In this document: piece by piece, positions 23,205-31,497 of the stretch
Layout of the letters: each line of letters starts with the position of its first letter
Numbering within the stretch: the stretch's first letter is position 1
Assembly: GCA_046542355.1 (NCBI GenBank)
Contig: JBKHBN010000018.1
Location: 1 to 36,515, forward strand
Length of the DNA stretch: 36,515 bases
From: UBA1672 sp046542355
GTDB taxonomy: Bacteria > Pseudomonadota > Alphaproteobacteria > Micavibrionales > Micavibrionaceae
Reading direction: 5' to 3'
Program-made: the position numbers and the translations under genes
Notes under the pieces: generated by a model
Seen by the model: the letters and a program-made list of their open reading frames with translations, nothing else
Told to the model about the DNA's origin: nothing
Databases searched by the model: none

Positions 23205-23589
23205 GTAGAATTCTAAATACATAAGTATTCTTTATGGTACATTTTTTGTACTGTATTTAAGATGTCATGGCTGTTTCATTGCTTATAAGACCTTGTTATT
23301 TATAGATTTAAACCACTGGTTTTATAAGATGGTTCTTGAAAACGCTACTCTTTCTTATATCATATACAGCACTGGGAGTATTGGTATCTGTGATTCTTGT
23401 GTGTCTTGCATGCGCAGTGCGTTGCTTTGCTTTGTTTTGTTTTGCGCGCTTAGGTGGATGCAAAAGTGCTTGGTGTGAATTTGGCAGCGTTTGTGCCGCA
23501 GTTATTTTTATTAATACAAGACCTTTGGCGGAGGGTGCTTTTATTTCGTGTGCCGTTTGTCAAAGGCATAATACAAGGGAGGGACTGCT
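23205..23589. other. Non-coding stretch of 385 bases
   Basis: No credible gene. A small hydrophobic frame starting with TTG (23336-23611) overlaps the next gene and lacks a ribosome site. A hairpin GTACA/TGTAC with a T loop lies near 23238-23252, and AAATAC/GTATTT arms surround it, so a structured RNA or terminator region is possible. It is rich in G and T, with repeated TTTGT-type words around 23430. Confidence 0.4.
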
Positions 23590-23907
23590 ATGCTCAGTTA
23601 TGATAATCTAAATGTGGAAATCCAGAGCTCGCAAAGGACTTGCGCTATGGAGAATTGGGAGAATGATATATCAGGTGTCGTTCTTGAGGTGTGCGGAAAG
23701 GAAGAAGACCCTAGCGGCTTTAGGGTTATTTACCTTAAAGGGGGGATGCCTGGGAATAATAATACTCTTGATAGTGAAAGTTATTGTGTGGGTGGGTCTT
23801 ATCTCAAGCACAGGCTTGATCGTTTACGCCGTGCCGGATTTGAAGCGCCGATGACGAAACGGGCGATAAATCTGCTTAATCGTGAGCGTATGGGGCGCTA
23901 TGGTTAG
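23590..23907 (+). CDS. Small hypothetical protein
   Basis: 105-residue soluble protein, unknown. It contains ISGVVLEVCGKEEDPSGFRV followed by IYLKGGMPG, and a basic C-terminal segment (LKHRLDRLRRAGFEAPM then INLLNRERMGRYG) that may bind nucleic acid or a partner. The ATG at 23590 has GGGAGGG upstream at good distance. The stop is followed after one base by a copy of the short motif (23909-23927) that occurs near other stops in this region. Confidence 0.65.
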   Translation: MLSYDNLNVEIQSSQRTCAMENWENDISGVVLEVCGKEEDPSGFRVIYLKGGMPGNNNTLDSESYCVGGSYLKHRLDRLRRAGFEAPMTKRAINLLNRERMGRYG

Positions 23908-23908
23908 G

Positions 23909-23927
23909 TAGGTAGTGTTGTCACGTG
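23909..23927 (+). repeat. Dispersed 19-nt motif, copy 1
   Basis: TAGGTAGTGTTGTCACGTG, directly after the stop of the gene at 23590-23907. It matches copies at 24943-24961 and 25706-25724 (both read on the minus strand) with three and four mismatches over 19 nt. Confidence 0.7.
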
Positions 23928-24041
23928 TTTTTTATCGTATTGCTATATCGTTTTGTTGTGATAGCTTGGGGGCGTTTGTGTCGGCTTGATATGAACGTCC
24001 TTGTTTTTTGTTGTTACTCTTAACTGAAATGTACGATTTTT

Positions 24042-24938
24042 ATGACTCAATCTACTAATCATCTTTTGATGGTCGAGCCCGCTGTTTTTTATGCCAATCC
24101 GCAAACAATGGAAACCAATGCTTATCAAAGCGAGGATTGTTGTGCTTCTCCTGCGGCAATACTGGATGCTGCGCGCGCTGAATTTCGCAGTTATCGTGAT
24201 ATGCTGGTAAGTCATGGTGTGATGGTTACCACTGTAATGGGGCATGAGGAGTGCCCGGATATGGTGTTTCCCAACTGGGCTTCGACGTATGCAAACGGGC
24301 AGTTGATTGTTTATCCCATGCTTAATGATAACCGCAGGCAGGAACGTCAGCCTTATATTATTGATCGTTTAAAGGCAATGTACCGCACGGTTGAAGACTG
24401 GAGCGGTTATGAGAAAGACGGGCTTGTTCTTGAGAGTACGGCCAGCATCGTTGCCGATCATGTCAATAAACGTGCTTATGCAGGATTATCGAAACGTACT
24501 TCTGCGCAGTTGGTACGTAAATGGGCAGATTTTATGAAGTATGATTTGCTTATGTTTGAAACTCAGAGTCATGCAGGTATTCCTGTTTATCATACGGATT
24601 ATCTGATGTATATCGGTTCTGAAATGGCGGGAATTTGTCTGGAGTGTATTGTTGATGACGAGATGCGCCAACGTGTTCTTGATCGTTTATCCAAGACGCA
24701 CGAGGTGGTTGTGTATTCTATGGAGCAGCTGCAGGCTAATTGCTGTAATGCTCTGGAGGTTGTTGGCCGGGATAATGAACGTATGTTAACGATGTCTAAG
24801 GCAGCTTTAAGCGCTTTGGCGGAGGAACAACGCGCGGTGATTGATCAATATTACAAGAGTTTGATTTGTCCAGATCTTGCTACATTGGAGCGCTATGGCG
24901 GTGGGTCGGCGCGTTGTATGCTTATGGAGCTGTATTAG
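24042..24938 (+). CDS. ctlX: Arginine-deiminase-related hydrolase (CtlX type)
   Basis: Guanidino-group-modifying enzyme of 298 residues, related to dimethylarginine and arginine deiminases. The active-site residues can be placed: Asp73 in CPDMVFPNW, Glu/Ser around LVLESTASIV, His184 in PVYHTDYLMYIG, and Cys292 in GGSARCMLMELY close to the C-terminus. CtlX-type proteins have been connected with citrulline or arginine use; the substrate here is not certain. The usual NNW in this family is NW here. The ATG has no strong ribosome site. Its stop faces the following minus-strand gene across only 20 nt, in a palindromic sequence. Confidence 0.85.
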   Translation: MTQSTNHLLMVEPAVFYANPQTMETNAYQSEDCCASPAAILDAARAEFRSYRDMLVSHGVMVTTVMGHEECPDMVFPNWASTYANGQLIVYPMLNDNRRQERQPYIIDRLKAMYRTVEDWSGYEKDGLVLESTASIVADHVNKRAYAGLSKRTSAQLVRKWADFMKYDLLMFETQSHAGIPVYHTDYLMYIGSEMAGICLECIVDDEMRQRVLDRLSKTHEVVVYSMEQLQANCCNALEVVGRDNERMLTMSKAALSALAEEQRAVIDQYYKSLICPDLATLERYGGGSARCMLMELY

Positions 24939-24942
24939 ATAA

Positions 24943-24961
24943 CACGTGATGACACTATCTA
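24943..24961 (-). repeat. Dispersed 19-nt motif, copy 2
   Basis: On the minus strand TAGATAGTGTCATCACGTG; its first TAG is the stop codon of the gene at 24959-25708. It lies between the convergent ctlX and 24959 genes, where the plus strand also has TTAGATA/TATCTAA arms. Confidence 0.7.
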
Positions 24962-25708
24962 AAATGGCTCTGTGTAAACCGGGGATGATTGATTGTCGTA
25001 GAGGTGTTTTGTTGAGATCCAGGCGGTTTTTTGTGCTTTAAAAGGAGAAAGCGGGCGTATGTACAAGGCGCTTATTTGTCTTGGGGTTGAGGCGTATTCG
25101 CGTCCGAATTTCTGGCATATAATGGACATTTTCCTGTTCTCGCTATCGAAGTTTTCTTTGTAGGTCGTGCTTTTGAGGTGGTATTCGTATTTATTCAATG
25201 TGTCTATAGCAATGATTTCGGCAATCGGTTTATTGCGGCGGGCTCCCTCAAGACGTTTTGTGTTAATGTTTTCGGGGTTGGGCGTTTCGATTGACGCGTA
25301 AAAGGAGAAGCAAATTCCAGTGTCAAACCCTAGTACAGGAAGGGTTTTGATGTCTTTTGGGAATTCTATTTTCATTGGTTCATCATATATGCGCGGCATT
25401 TCGCTTAAAACGACTCTGCGGAAAAGAGGGCTTAAGATTTTTTCTTGTATGGAAACGGGCATTATGTTTATGAGAAGTGAATAAGCGGGGGTGAGTGTCA
25501 GGATAAGCAAGATGCCAATAACAAGTGTAAAAAAGGAAACTATGCCAAAGCGGTAGCCAGTTTTTTCGTTTTTTTCTTCGCTTTCGTTTTTTAATAGCGG
25601 GATGGGATTGCCGTGTTGATCCAGATAAACGGGTTCGGTTTGTTTTAAGAGCGTATCTGGCGATGGCTCTGTTTTGGTCGTTTTATCTTCGTTTTTGTTT
25701 TCGCTCAT
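24959..25708 (-). CDS. Hypothetical single-pass membrane protein
   Basis: 249-residue protein of unknown function. The N-terminal 50 residues are polar and acidic (Glu/Lys/Thr-rich, cytoplasmic), then one membrane helix at about 54-80 (FGIVSFFTLVIGILLILTLT), then a domain of about 165 residues likely in the periplasm. The latter contains FDTGICFSFYASIET and a Cys in MSIICQKFG. It is directly downstream of the M3 peptidase gene (13 nt), so probably cotranscribed. Both genes end with the same TAGATAGTGTC motif. Confidence 0.7.
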   Translation of the reverse strand: MSENKNEDKTTKTEPSPDTLLKQTEPVYLDQHGNPIPLLKNESEEKNEKTGYRFGIVSFFTLVIGILLILTLTPAYSLLINIMPVSIQEKILSPLFRRVVLSEMPRIYDEPMKIEFPKDIKTLPVLGFDTGICFSFYASIETPNPENINTKRLEGARRNKPIAEIIAIDTLNKYEYHLKSTTYKENFDSENRKMSIICQKFGREYASTPRQISALYIRPLSPFKAQKTAWISTKHLYDNQSSPVYTEPF

Positions 25709-25724
25709 GTGACGACACTATCTA
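25706..25724 (-). repeat. Dispersed 19-nt motif, copy 3
   Basis: On the minus strand TAGATAGTGTCGTCACATG. Its first TAG is the stop codon of the M3 peptidase and its last ATG is the start codon of the next gene, so the motif fills the whole junction between them. Confidence 0.7.
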
Positions 25725-27782
25725 GCCCGTTTTTTGTTTGTTTAGCAGACCTTCGCGGCGCAAGAGGGCGTCGGGATCGGCATCTCGTCCGCGGAATTTT
25801 CTGTAGAGGATATCGGGCTTTTCACTCCCGCCGCGCGATAGAATGTTGTTTTTGTAGCTTTGTGCTATCTCCTGATTATATAGCCCTTTTTCTTCGAAGA
25901 GTTCAAAAGTGTCGGCTTCGAGGACTTCTGCCCATTTGTAGGAATAGTAGCCCGCGCTGTATCCGCCTGCAAAGATATGGCCAAAAGACGTTGATATAGG
26001 GCCGGCCAGTCTTGGAAAAAGGGCGACATCTTCAATGGCTGTATCTTCAAATGCCGCGATGTCTGTAATTGTGCCGGGTGTTTCACAGTTATGCCAAGCT
26101 ATGTCCAGTACGCTAAGGCTAACTTGGCGCAACCCGATCCAGCCAGTCATAAAGTTTCTGGCTTTGCGGAGTTTTTCAACCAGCGTAGCCGGGATTTTTT
26201 CTCCTGTTTTATAGTGGGTTGCAAATGTGTCTAGAACTTCTTTTTCGTAGCACCAGTTTTCCTGCAGTTGGGAGGGGAGTTCTACAAAGTCCCACAAGAC
26301 CGATGTTCCGGCATGACTGCGGTAGGTGACATCGGATAGTAACGCATGCAGCGCGTGACCCATCTCATGGAACAGGGTTGTGAGTTCGTCGTGGGTTAGC
26401 AGAGAAGGGCTTGTGTCAGTGGGTTTGGTGAAGTTGCAGACAATTGAAACAATAGGGCGCTCTATTGTTCCGCGAAAAAGGCCCTGATCGCGGTAGCTGG
26501 TTTTCCATGCGCCTTGTCTTTTTCCTGTGCGCGGGTGGAAATCGCCGTAAAGCGTGCCAATAAAGCGATTGTCTTTTGTGTCATAGACTTCAAAAACCTT
26601 TACATCTTTATGCCACACAGGGTAGCGGTTGTTTGTGTCGGGTTTGAAGTTCAGGCCAAAGAGTTTCTCGAAATGGTTAAAGCAGCCTTCCAGAACTTTA
26701 TCGAGTTGCAGGTAGGGGCGGAAATCTTCTGATGTAAAATCAAAGAGTTTTTGTTTTAATTTCTCTGAATAATACGATACGTCCCAAGGTTTTAGATCCT
26801 CCAGACCATCCCTTTCCTTGGCAAATCTTTTGAGAGTTTCAAGATCTTTTTCAGCTTCCGGCTTGTAGACGGTTTTGAGTTTGTTCAAGAAATCTTCTAC
26901 TGTTTGCAGGCTTTTGGTCATGCGTTCTTCAAGGATATACTCAGCATGATTCTTGTATCCCAGAAGGGTTGCACGTTCTTTTCTCAAGGATACGATTCGT
27001 TTTATATTGCAGGCATTGTCAAATTCATCTTCCCATGCACGAGATGAAAAGGCGCGCCAGATTTTTTCTCTTAGATTACGATTATCGGCATATTGCATAA
27101 AGGGGCCATAGATTGAATAATCCAGAGTGAAAAGCCATTTTCCTTCATAGCTTTTTTCTTTTGCAGCATGCGCGGCGGATTTTATGGTGCTTTCGGGCAG
27201 GCCGGAGAGATCATTTTCATTGTCTATGACCAGTTCGAATTTTTCGGCGGATTTTACAGTGTTTTGCATGAAGGTGGGGGAGAGGGTGGACATTTCTTGC
27301 GAAATTTCCCGCAGGCGTTTTTTGTCTTCATCATTAAGAAGAGCGCCGCTGCGTGTAAACCCTCGGTAAGTGTCATCCAGAAGGGTGTGTTCTTCTGTAT
27401 TTAGATCCAGATCTTCGCGCTGCTCGTATATTGATTTAACGCGGGCAAAAAGGTCTTTATCAAGCATCACGTCATTTGAGAAAGCAGCGTTAAGGGGGCC
27501 GATTTCTTGTGCGAGTGCGTGCAGGTCATCGCCTCCCACGGCTGAGAGCTGGTTGTAAAAGACGGCGGCGGCCTGTCCCAGATCTTCAGACGCTGTTTCC
27601 AGTGCGATGATTGTGTTTTCAAATGTTGGCGCGTCCTTGTTTGTTTTTATGGTCTCTATGTTGGCGCGGGCGCGTTTGATGCCTTCCTTGATTGCAGGCA
27701 AATAATGCTCGGTCTTTATTTTGTCAAATGCTGGTGCCTGATTGGGATGTATTGATTTTTCCAAAAGAGGATTGTTACTCAT
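25722..27782 (-). CDS. M3-family zinc oligopeptidase (Dcp/PrlC type)
   Basis: Cytoplasmic zinc metallopeptidase of 686 residues that cleaves short peptides. The thimet-oligopeptidase fold is seen throughout; the metal site is HEMGH at 472-476 with the third ligand Glu501 in FVELPSQLQENW. Conserved parts include LGYKNHAEYILEERM and GTLYGDFHPRTGKRQGAW. Length agrees with oligopeptidase A (PrlC) or peptidyl-dipeptidase Dcp; the sequence alone does not let me choose between exo- and endo-type. No signal peptide. ATG at 27782 is the natural start, divergent from mnmD with 67 nt between, which contain a tandem TTTATACG repeat (27813-27828). Confidence 0.94.
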   Translation of the reverse strand: MSNNPLLEKSIHPNQAPAFDKIKTEHYLPAIKEGIKRARANIETIKTNKDAPTFENTIIALETASEDLGQAAAVFYNQLSAVGGDDLHALAQEIGPLNAAFSNDVMLDKDLFARVKSIYEQREDLDLNTEEHTLLDDTYRGFTRSGALLNDEDKKRLREISQEMSTLSPTFMQNTVKSAEKFELVIDNENDLSGLPESTIKSAAHAAKEKSYEGKWLFTLDYSIYGPFMQYADNRNLREKIWRAFSSRAWEDEFDNACNIKRIVSLRKERATLLGYKNHAEYILEERMTKSLQTVEDFLNKLKTVYKPEAEKDLETLKRFAKERDGLEDLKPWDVSYYSEKLKQKLFDFTSEDFRPYLQLDKVLEGCFNHFEKLFGLNFKPDTNNRYPVWHKDVKVFEVYDTKDNRFIGTLYGDFHPRTGKRQGAWKTSYRDQGLFRGTIERPIVSIVCNFTKPTDTSPSLLTHDELTTLFHEMGHALHALLSDVTYRSHAGTSVLWDFVELPSQLQENWCYEKEVLDTFATHYKTGEKIPATLVEKLRKARNFMTGWIGLRQVSLSVLDIAWHNCETPGTITDIAAFEDTAIEDVALFPRLAGPISTSFGHIFAGGYSAGYYSYKWAEVLEADTFELFEEKGLYNQEIAQSYKNNILSRGGSEKPDILYRKFRGRDADPDALLRREGLLNKQKTG

Positions 27783-27849
27783 GATGATCCTTTGATTTTT
27801 TAAGACTTCTCTTTTATACGTTTATACGTTCTCTTTATATATAGGTAAA

Positions 27850-28512
27850 ATGATGGATGTGCCAAGATCAGAACATTTTGATGATGTTTATTTTTCTGTA
27901 CAAGATGGTTTGGCAGAAACGCGCCATGTGTTTTTGGCAGGAAATGGCTTGCCAGCGCTTTGGAGGGGGCGGGATGTTTTTACTGTTTGTGAGACAGGTT
28001 TTGGTACGGGGCTGAATTTTCTGGCGCTATTGCATTTGTGGCGCCATGAGCCGCAATCCTTGCGTCCTTCGCGGTTGCGGTTTATATCTTTTGAAAAGTA
28101 TCCTGTAGCGCCGGAGCTTGTTAGACGCTATTTGTCCGGCTGGGAGGAGCTGGGCGTTGAGCTGGAGATGTTGTTGGCTCATGATTTTCCATCCGGCGTT
28201 GAATTGAAAGTTTTAATCGGAGATGTTAACGATTTAATGCCGCAGCTCGATGCGCAGGTGGATTGCTGGTTTTTGGATGGGTTCAAGCCTTCAAGCAATC
28301 CTGATATGTGGAGTGAGACTGTGTTTGAGAATATGGCGCGGCTTAGTCATCCTGAGGCGCGGTTTGCGACGTTTACGGCTGCGGGTTTTGTGCGGCGAGG
28401 GCTTCAGGCTGTTGGGTTTGAGGTTGCCAAAGTCCCGGGATACGGGCGCAAGCGTGAGATGGCTGTTGGTTTATATAAAGGAAAAGAGGTGGCACATGAC
28501 GAAGCGGGTTAA
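27850..28512 (+). CDS. mnmD: tRNA mnm5s2U methyltransferase (MnmD, N-terminal-domain type of MnmC)
   Basis: SAM-dependent methyltransferase of 220 residues which adds the final methyl group to nm5(s2)U34 of tRNA. SAM-binding motif GFGTGLNFL at 50-58; SFEKYPVAP and DCWFLDGFKPSSNPDMW, then FATFTAAGFVRRGL and GYGRKREMA are all typical of the DUF752/MnmD group. In E. coli this domain is fused to the FAD oxidoreductase; here it is a separate protein. It overlaps the oxidoreductase gene by 17 nt, so the two are translationally coupled. ATG 27850 with the weak TAGG site, or ATG 27853, can be the start. Confidence 0.93.
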   Translation: MMDVPRSEHFDDVYFSVQDGLAETRHVFLAGNGLPALWRGRDVFTVCETGFGTGLNFLALLHLWRHEPQSLRPSRLRFISFEKYPVAPELVRRYLSGWEELGVELEMLLAHDFPSGVELKVLIGDVNDLMPQLDAQVDCWFLDGFKPSSNPDMWSETVFENMARLSHPEARFATFTAAGFVRRGLQAVGFEVAKVPGYGRKREMAVGLYKGKEVAHDEAG

Positions 28513-29554
28513 TATTATTGGTGGTGGAATTGCCGGATGTGCTTTGGCGTATATGATCAAGCGTGAGGGCGGGGAACCAGTGATTTACGAGGCCGGTTCT
28601 TCTCTTTATGAAGGCGCGGCGCCTGAGCATGATTGTTCAACCTATAACCCGCGTTATAGTGCGCAGTGGGATGAAAATGCCCAGTATTTTTCTTTGGGGT
28701 ATTTCGAGGCTTTGCGCTTGTTTGAAGAATTTGGCGGGCAGGGGTTTAACTGGGATCAGTGCGGGACGTTACAGCTTTTTGCCAATGAGAAAAAGGCGCG
28801 GCGCTATCCCAAGACGGTGGCGAGCTGGCAGGATCATGGCTGGAGGGAGGAGGATATTCGCCTTGTGGATGCGCGGGAGGCTTCTGATATTGCCGGTTTG
28901 GATGTTGAGGTGGATTGCATGTATCTGGGGCGGGCGGGGGTTATTTCTCCCTGGCGTGTTTGTTCTAGATTAATCAGTGGTGTAGAGGTTAAAGTTAATC
29001 AATGGGTTGAGGATGCGAGCGCATTGCCCGGTGATGCAACGGTTTTGGCTTGCGGTACGAAAGTGGCTGCGTTTCAGGAGGCGGCACATTTGCCTGTTGG
29101 CAGTGTGCGCGGGCAGGTGACTTTCTTAAAGGAAAACAAGATTTCCGAGCCTGTGAAAACCACAATTAATTATGGCGGACATATATCGCCGTCTTTAAAT
29201 GGTGTGCACTATATTGGGGCTACGTTTCAACCGTGGTTGGCGCATACGAATCTCCTGGCTGAAGATGATGCGCAGAATATTCGGAATATGTGCGAGCGGT
29301 TTCCCGCTTTGGCCGGTGATTACGAGGTTGTATGTGCAAAGGCGGGGATACGTACGGCAGCAAGAGATCATTTTCCGATTCTTGGGCAACTATCCGACCG
29401 AATCTATGTTTCGACGGCGCACGGATCGCACGGATTTGTAAGCGCTCTGTCATCAGCTATGATATTGGCCAAAAATATAGTTAAAAATGAGGATCTTGTG
29501 TCTGGCGATGTGTTAAGGCGCATGTCTCCTGATCGATTTGCTAAGGTTGGTTAG
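28496..29554 (+). CDS. mnmC: tRNA cmnm5s2U34 FAD oxidoreductase (MnmC C-terminal-domain type)
   Basis: FAD enzyme of about 352 residues (DAO fold) that removes the carboxymethyl group from cmnm5U34, giving nm5U34 for MnmD. The dinucleotide-binding site is NIIGGGIAGCALAY right at the N-terminus; later GSVRGQVTFLKEN, HYIGATFQPW, RTAARDHFPILG and STAHGSHGFVSAL match the family. The start at ATG 28496, with AGAGG at 6 nt, overlaps mnmD by 17 nt; the frame is open upstream to 28250 but this is a shadow of mnmD. Two separate coupled genes instead of one fusion is the notable feature. Confidence 0.94.
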   Translation: MTKRVNIIGGGIAGCALAYMIKREGGEPVIYEAGSSLYEGAAPEHDCSTYNPRYSAQWDENAQYFSLGYFEALRLFEEFGGQGFNWDQCGTLQLFANEKKARRYPKTVASWQDHGWREEDIRLVDAREASDIAGLDVEVDCMYLGRAGVISPWRVCSRLISGVEVKVNQWVEDASALPGDATVLACGTKVAAFQEAAHLPVGSVRGQVTFLKENKISEPVKTTINYGGHISPSLNGVHYIGATFQPWLAHTNLLAEDDAQNIRNMCERFPALAGDYEVVCAKAGIRTAARDHFPILGQLSDRIYVSTAHGSHGFVSALSSAMILAKNIVKNEDLVSGDVLRRMSPDRFAKVG

Positions 29555-29558
29555 TGGT

Positions 29559-30965
29559 TTATACGCCTGGTGTTTGCATTGACATTTCTGGCTGCGCTGC
29601 TGCGATTTCAGCAGGATTTATGTCATTTATTTTGATCCCTGCTTCCGAGAGTAGCCCTCTATCGCCAGCTGTTATAACATCATCGCCCCGAAATGCCGCC
29701 AGTGCATCTTGTTCCGGCTTTTCTGAATCAAGGGAGGAATGATGGCCCGCGTCAATTCTGTGTACACGGTTTCTAATTCCATCAGCTATGTTATGCAAGT
29801 TTCGCTCTATAATAGCATGGCTTGGTATTCGAATTATAGGCAGTTCAGAGCCATGCTGTAAATCTGAGGGTTGGAGCATTATTTTTTCGCCGGGGGGCAG
29901 ATCATGTACAATTTGATGTACAGCTTGTGTAACAATGTCTACTTGTTCTGGATTGAATCCTCTAATCATCAAACGTTCAGTTCCCTGATATTGTGGTTGT
30001 GCAGGGGATGGTGAATGTGTCTCATGACCATAATTTTGCGGCGTTTGTCTCTGGTATCCATGGTTTAGTGGTTGCGGAGCTGTTGGTTGTTGTTTTAATT
30101 GAGCAAGTGGGGTGTTGATGTTGGCTCTTACTATTTGCAGGGTGTCGAGTTCCGGGGCTCGCAATAGCGGGGGTTCTGGGCGGGGAGGGGCAGTTCCTGC
30201 CAACTTTGCCAGTTCCTGAAAGCTTAGATTTCTTGTGCCGTAGGCGGATGGTTCGCCTGCCGCTACAAAAGGTCTATTGGCTTTGAAATCATCGAGACTA
30301 TAATTCGGATCGGCAGATCTCGTGTAAGGGTTGCGTCCATTCCTTGTTGTTGCTTCAATAATATTGCCGGTTGCTTCTGACATGACCCAGGCGTGCAGTG
30401 CTGCTTGGCCGGTTAGGATAACGTTGCCTACAGCCGTGTGATATGATGTCGCTGACTTGTATCCATTTCCCTGGGGAAGTATGTTATCCTCTACACCTTG
30501 AATGATTTCTGCTTCTATTAGTGTCATTTGGTGGCAGACAAATGGTTTTGTATAACTTCTATCTCCTCGTAATCCTTTTTCAATGTCATCTGATAATTCG
30601 TTTATGTATGTGCCGTGAACAGAGCCTATGTCTCTATAGTTATCGAGCCCAGGAATTTTGTCCATTTCGTCTGAGACTAACTGGCTTAGGCTTCTTTCCC
30701 ATTGTTCCCGATCTTCAAAAGACCATGAGTTTTTAGATAATAATGCTTGAAAGTCCGGAGAATTATTTATTCTTTTCTCTACAACATCTTTTAGAATTTC
30801 TATTGTTCTATTTAGCGTATCGTCTTCTTCTAGAAGTATCTTTCCATCGGCATTGTTTTGAGATGCTCGAGCTGGAGATAATCCGCCTTGACTGAAGAAC
30901 TCTCCCTTATTGGGTTGGTAACCAGTCTGGTTTCTTCTTCTTAGGGCTTCCAGGGTAGAACTCAT
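29559..30965 (-). CDS. Hypothetical protein with possible Cys/His/Glu active site
   Basis: Protein of 468 residues that I cannot assign. No signal peptide or membrane helix. The first 40 residues are polar; about 95-240 form a folded region with Cys144 in KPFVCHQMTLIEAE, His191 in AALHAWVMSEATG and Glu204 in NIIEATT. A Cys, then an HxW motif, then an acidic residue in a strand is the pattern of transglutaminase/papain-like folds, so a cysteine hydrolase is conceivable. The part about 260-345 is Pro/Gln-rich and disordered, the last 110 residues hold IMLQPSDLQHGSELPIIRIP. Convergent with mnmC with only 4 nt between; divergent from the Flp pilin. Whole reading is inference. Confidence 0.7.
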   Translation of the reverse strand: MSSTLEALRRRNQTGYQPNKGEFFSQGGLSPARASQNNADGKILLEEDDTLNRTIEILKDVVEKRINNSPDFQALLSKNSWSFEDREQWERSLSQLVSDEMDKIPGLDNYRDIGSVHGTYINELSDDIEKGLRGDRSYTKPFVCHQMTLIEAEIIQGVEDNILPQGNGYKSATSYHTAVGNVILTGQAALHAWVMSEATGNIIEATTRNGRNPYTRSADPNYSLDDFKANRPFVAAGEPSAYGTRNLSFQELAKLAGTAPPRPEPPLLRAPELDTLQIVRANINTPLAQLKQQPTAPQPLNHGYQRQTPQNYGHETHSPSPAQPQYQGTERLMIRGFNPEQVDIVTQAVHQIVHDLPPGEKIMLQPSDLQHGSELPIIRIPSHAIIERNLHNIADGIRNRVHRIDAGHHSSLDSEKPEQDALAAFRGDDVITAGDRGLLSEAGIKINDINPAEIAAAQPEMSMQTPGV

Positions 30966-31006
30966 TTTTTTCTCTTCATCTATCGCTTTAATCGTAATAG
31001 ATATTT

Positions 31007-31027
31007 TAACATAACTTTATTGTTAAG
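31007..31027. promoter_or_regulatory. Inverted repeat between divergent genes
   Basis: TTAACA (31007-31012) and TGTTAA (31022-31027) are perfect arms around 9 nt, in the divergent region between the hypothetical gene and the pilin. It might be an operator; nothing more is seen. Confidence 0.3.
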
Positions 31028-31165
31028 GCTAATTTTAAGGGATGAGTCTAAATTTTCTAAAATGTGTTGTAATATTCAACTGTTGTTATAGGGTTTGGGG
31101 GGAGAATAAGGATAAGTCGTTTTTTATTCTATAATATGATGTTATCCATATGGGGGTGGATGATT

Positions 31166-31360
31166 ATGAGCTTTCGTTTAAAAGATGTGAAATCGCTGGT
31201 TTTGCGTTATGGGTCAGAGGAAAAAGCAGCCACCGCCATTGAATATGGTCTTATTATTGCGGCTATTGCTATTGTGATCTTGCTAACAGTTTTTGCAATT
31301 GGCGGTGATATTTTCGGATTTTTTACAGAAATTGATGGACATATTAATCCGGAGTTGTAG
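31166..31360 (+). CDS. Flp-family type IVb pilin
   Basis: Small pilin of about 64 residues. The core EEKAATAIEYGLIIAAIAIV is diagnostic: a Glu five residues after the leader-processing site, followed by a hydrophobic helix that forms the pilus core. The leader would be cut by a prepilin peptidase (TadV/CpaA). No tad/cpa assembly genes are in the window, so this copy is isolated. Several starts are possible (31136, 31139, 31160, 31166); 31166 has the run GGGGG upstream at a fair distance and gives the usual short leader. Between the hypothetical gene and the WecA-type gene. Confidence 0.85.
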   Translation: MSFRLKDVKSLVLRYGSEEKAATAIEYGLIIAAIAIVILLTVFAIGGDIFGFFTEIDGHINPEL

Positions 31361-31497
31361 AGGGTGAGGGGGTAACTGTGCCTTTTTCCAAGTTCTTGGT
31401 GGCTTTCATTTCGTATTTTGTTTATACAGGTATCTTTTAAAGACAGGATACTATTTTCATTTTCGTGGGAATGGTGTTCAAAGCCATAGGGGATGGA

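Noticed and set aside
23336..23611. Small hydrophobic open frame starting with TTG
   Set aside because: No ribosome site, Cys/Phe-rich composition typical of random G/T-rich DNA, overlaps the start of a better gene at 23590.
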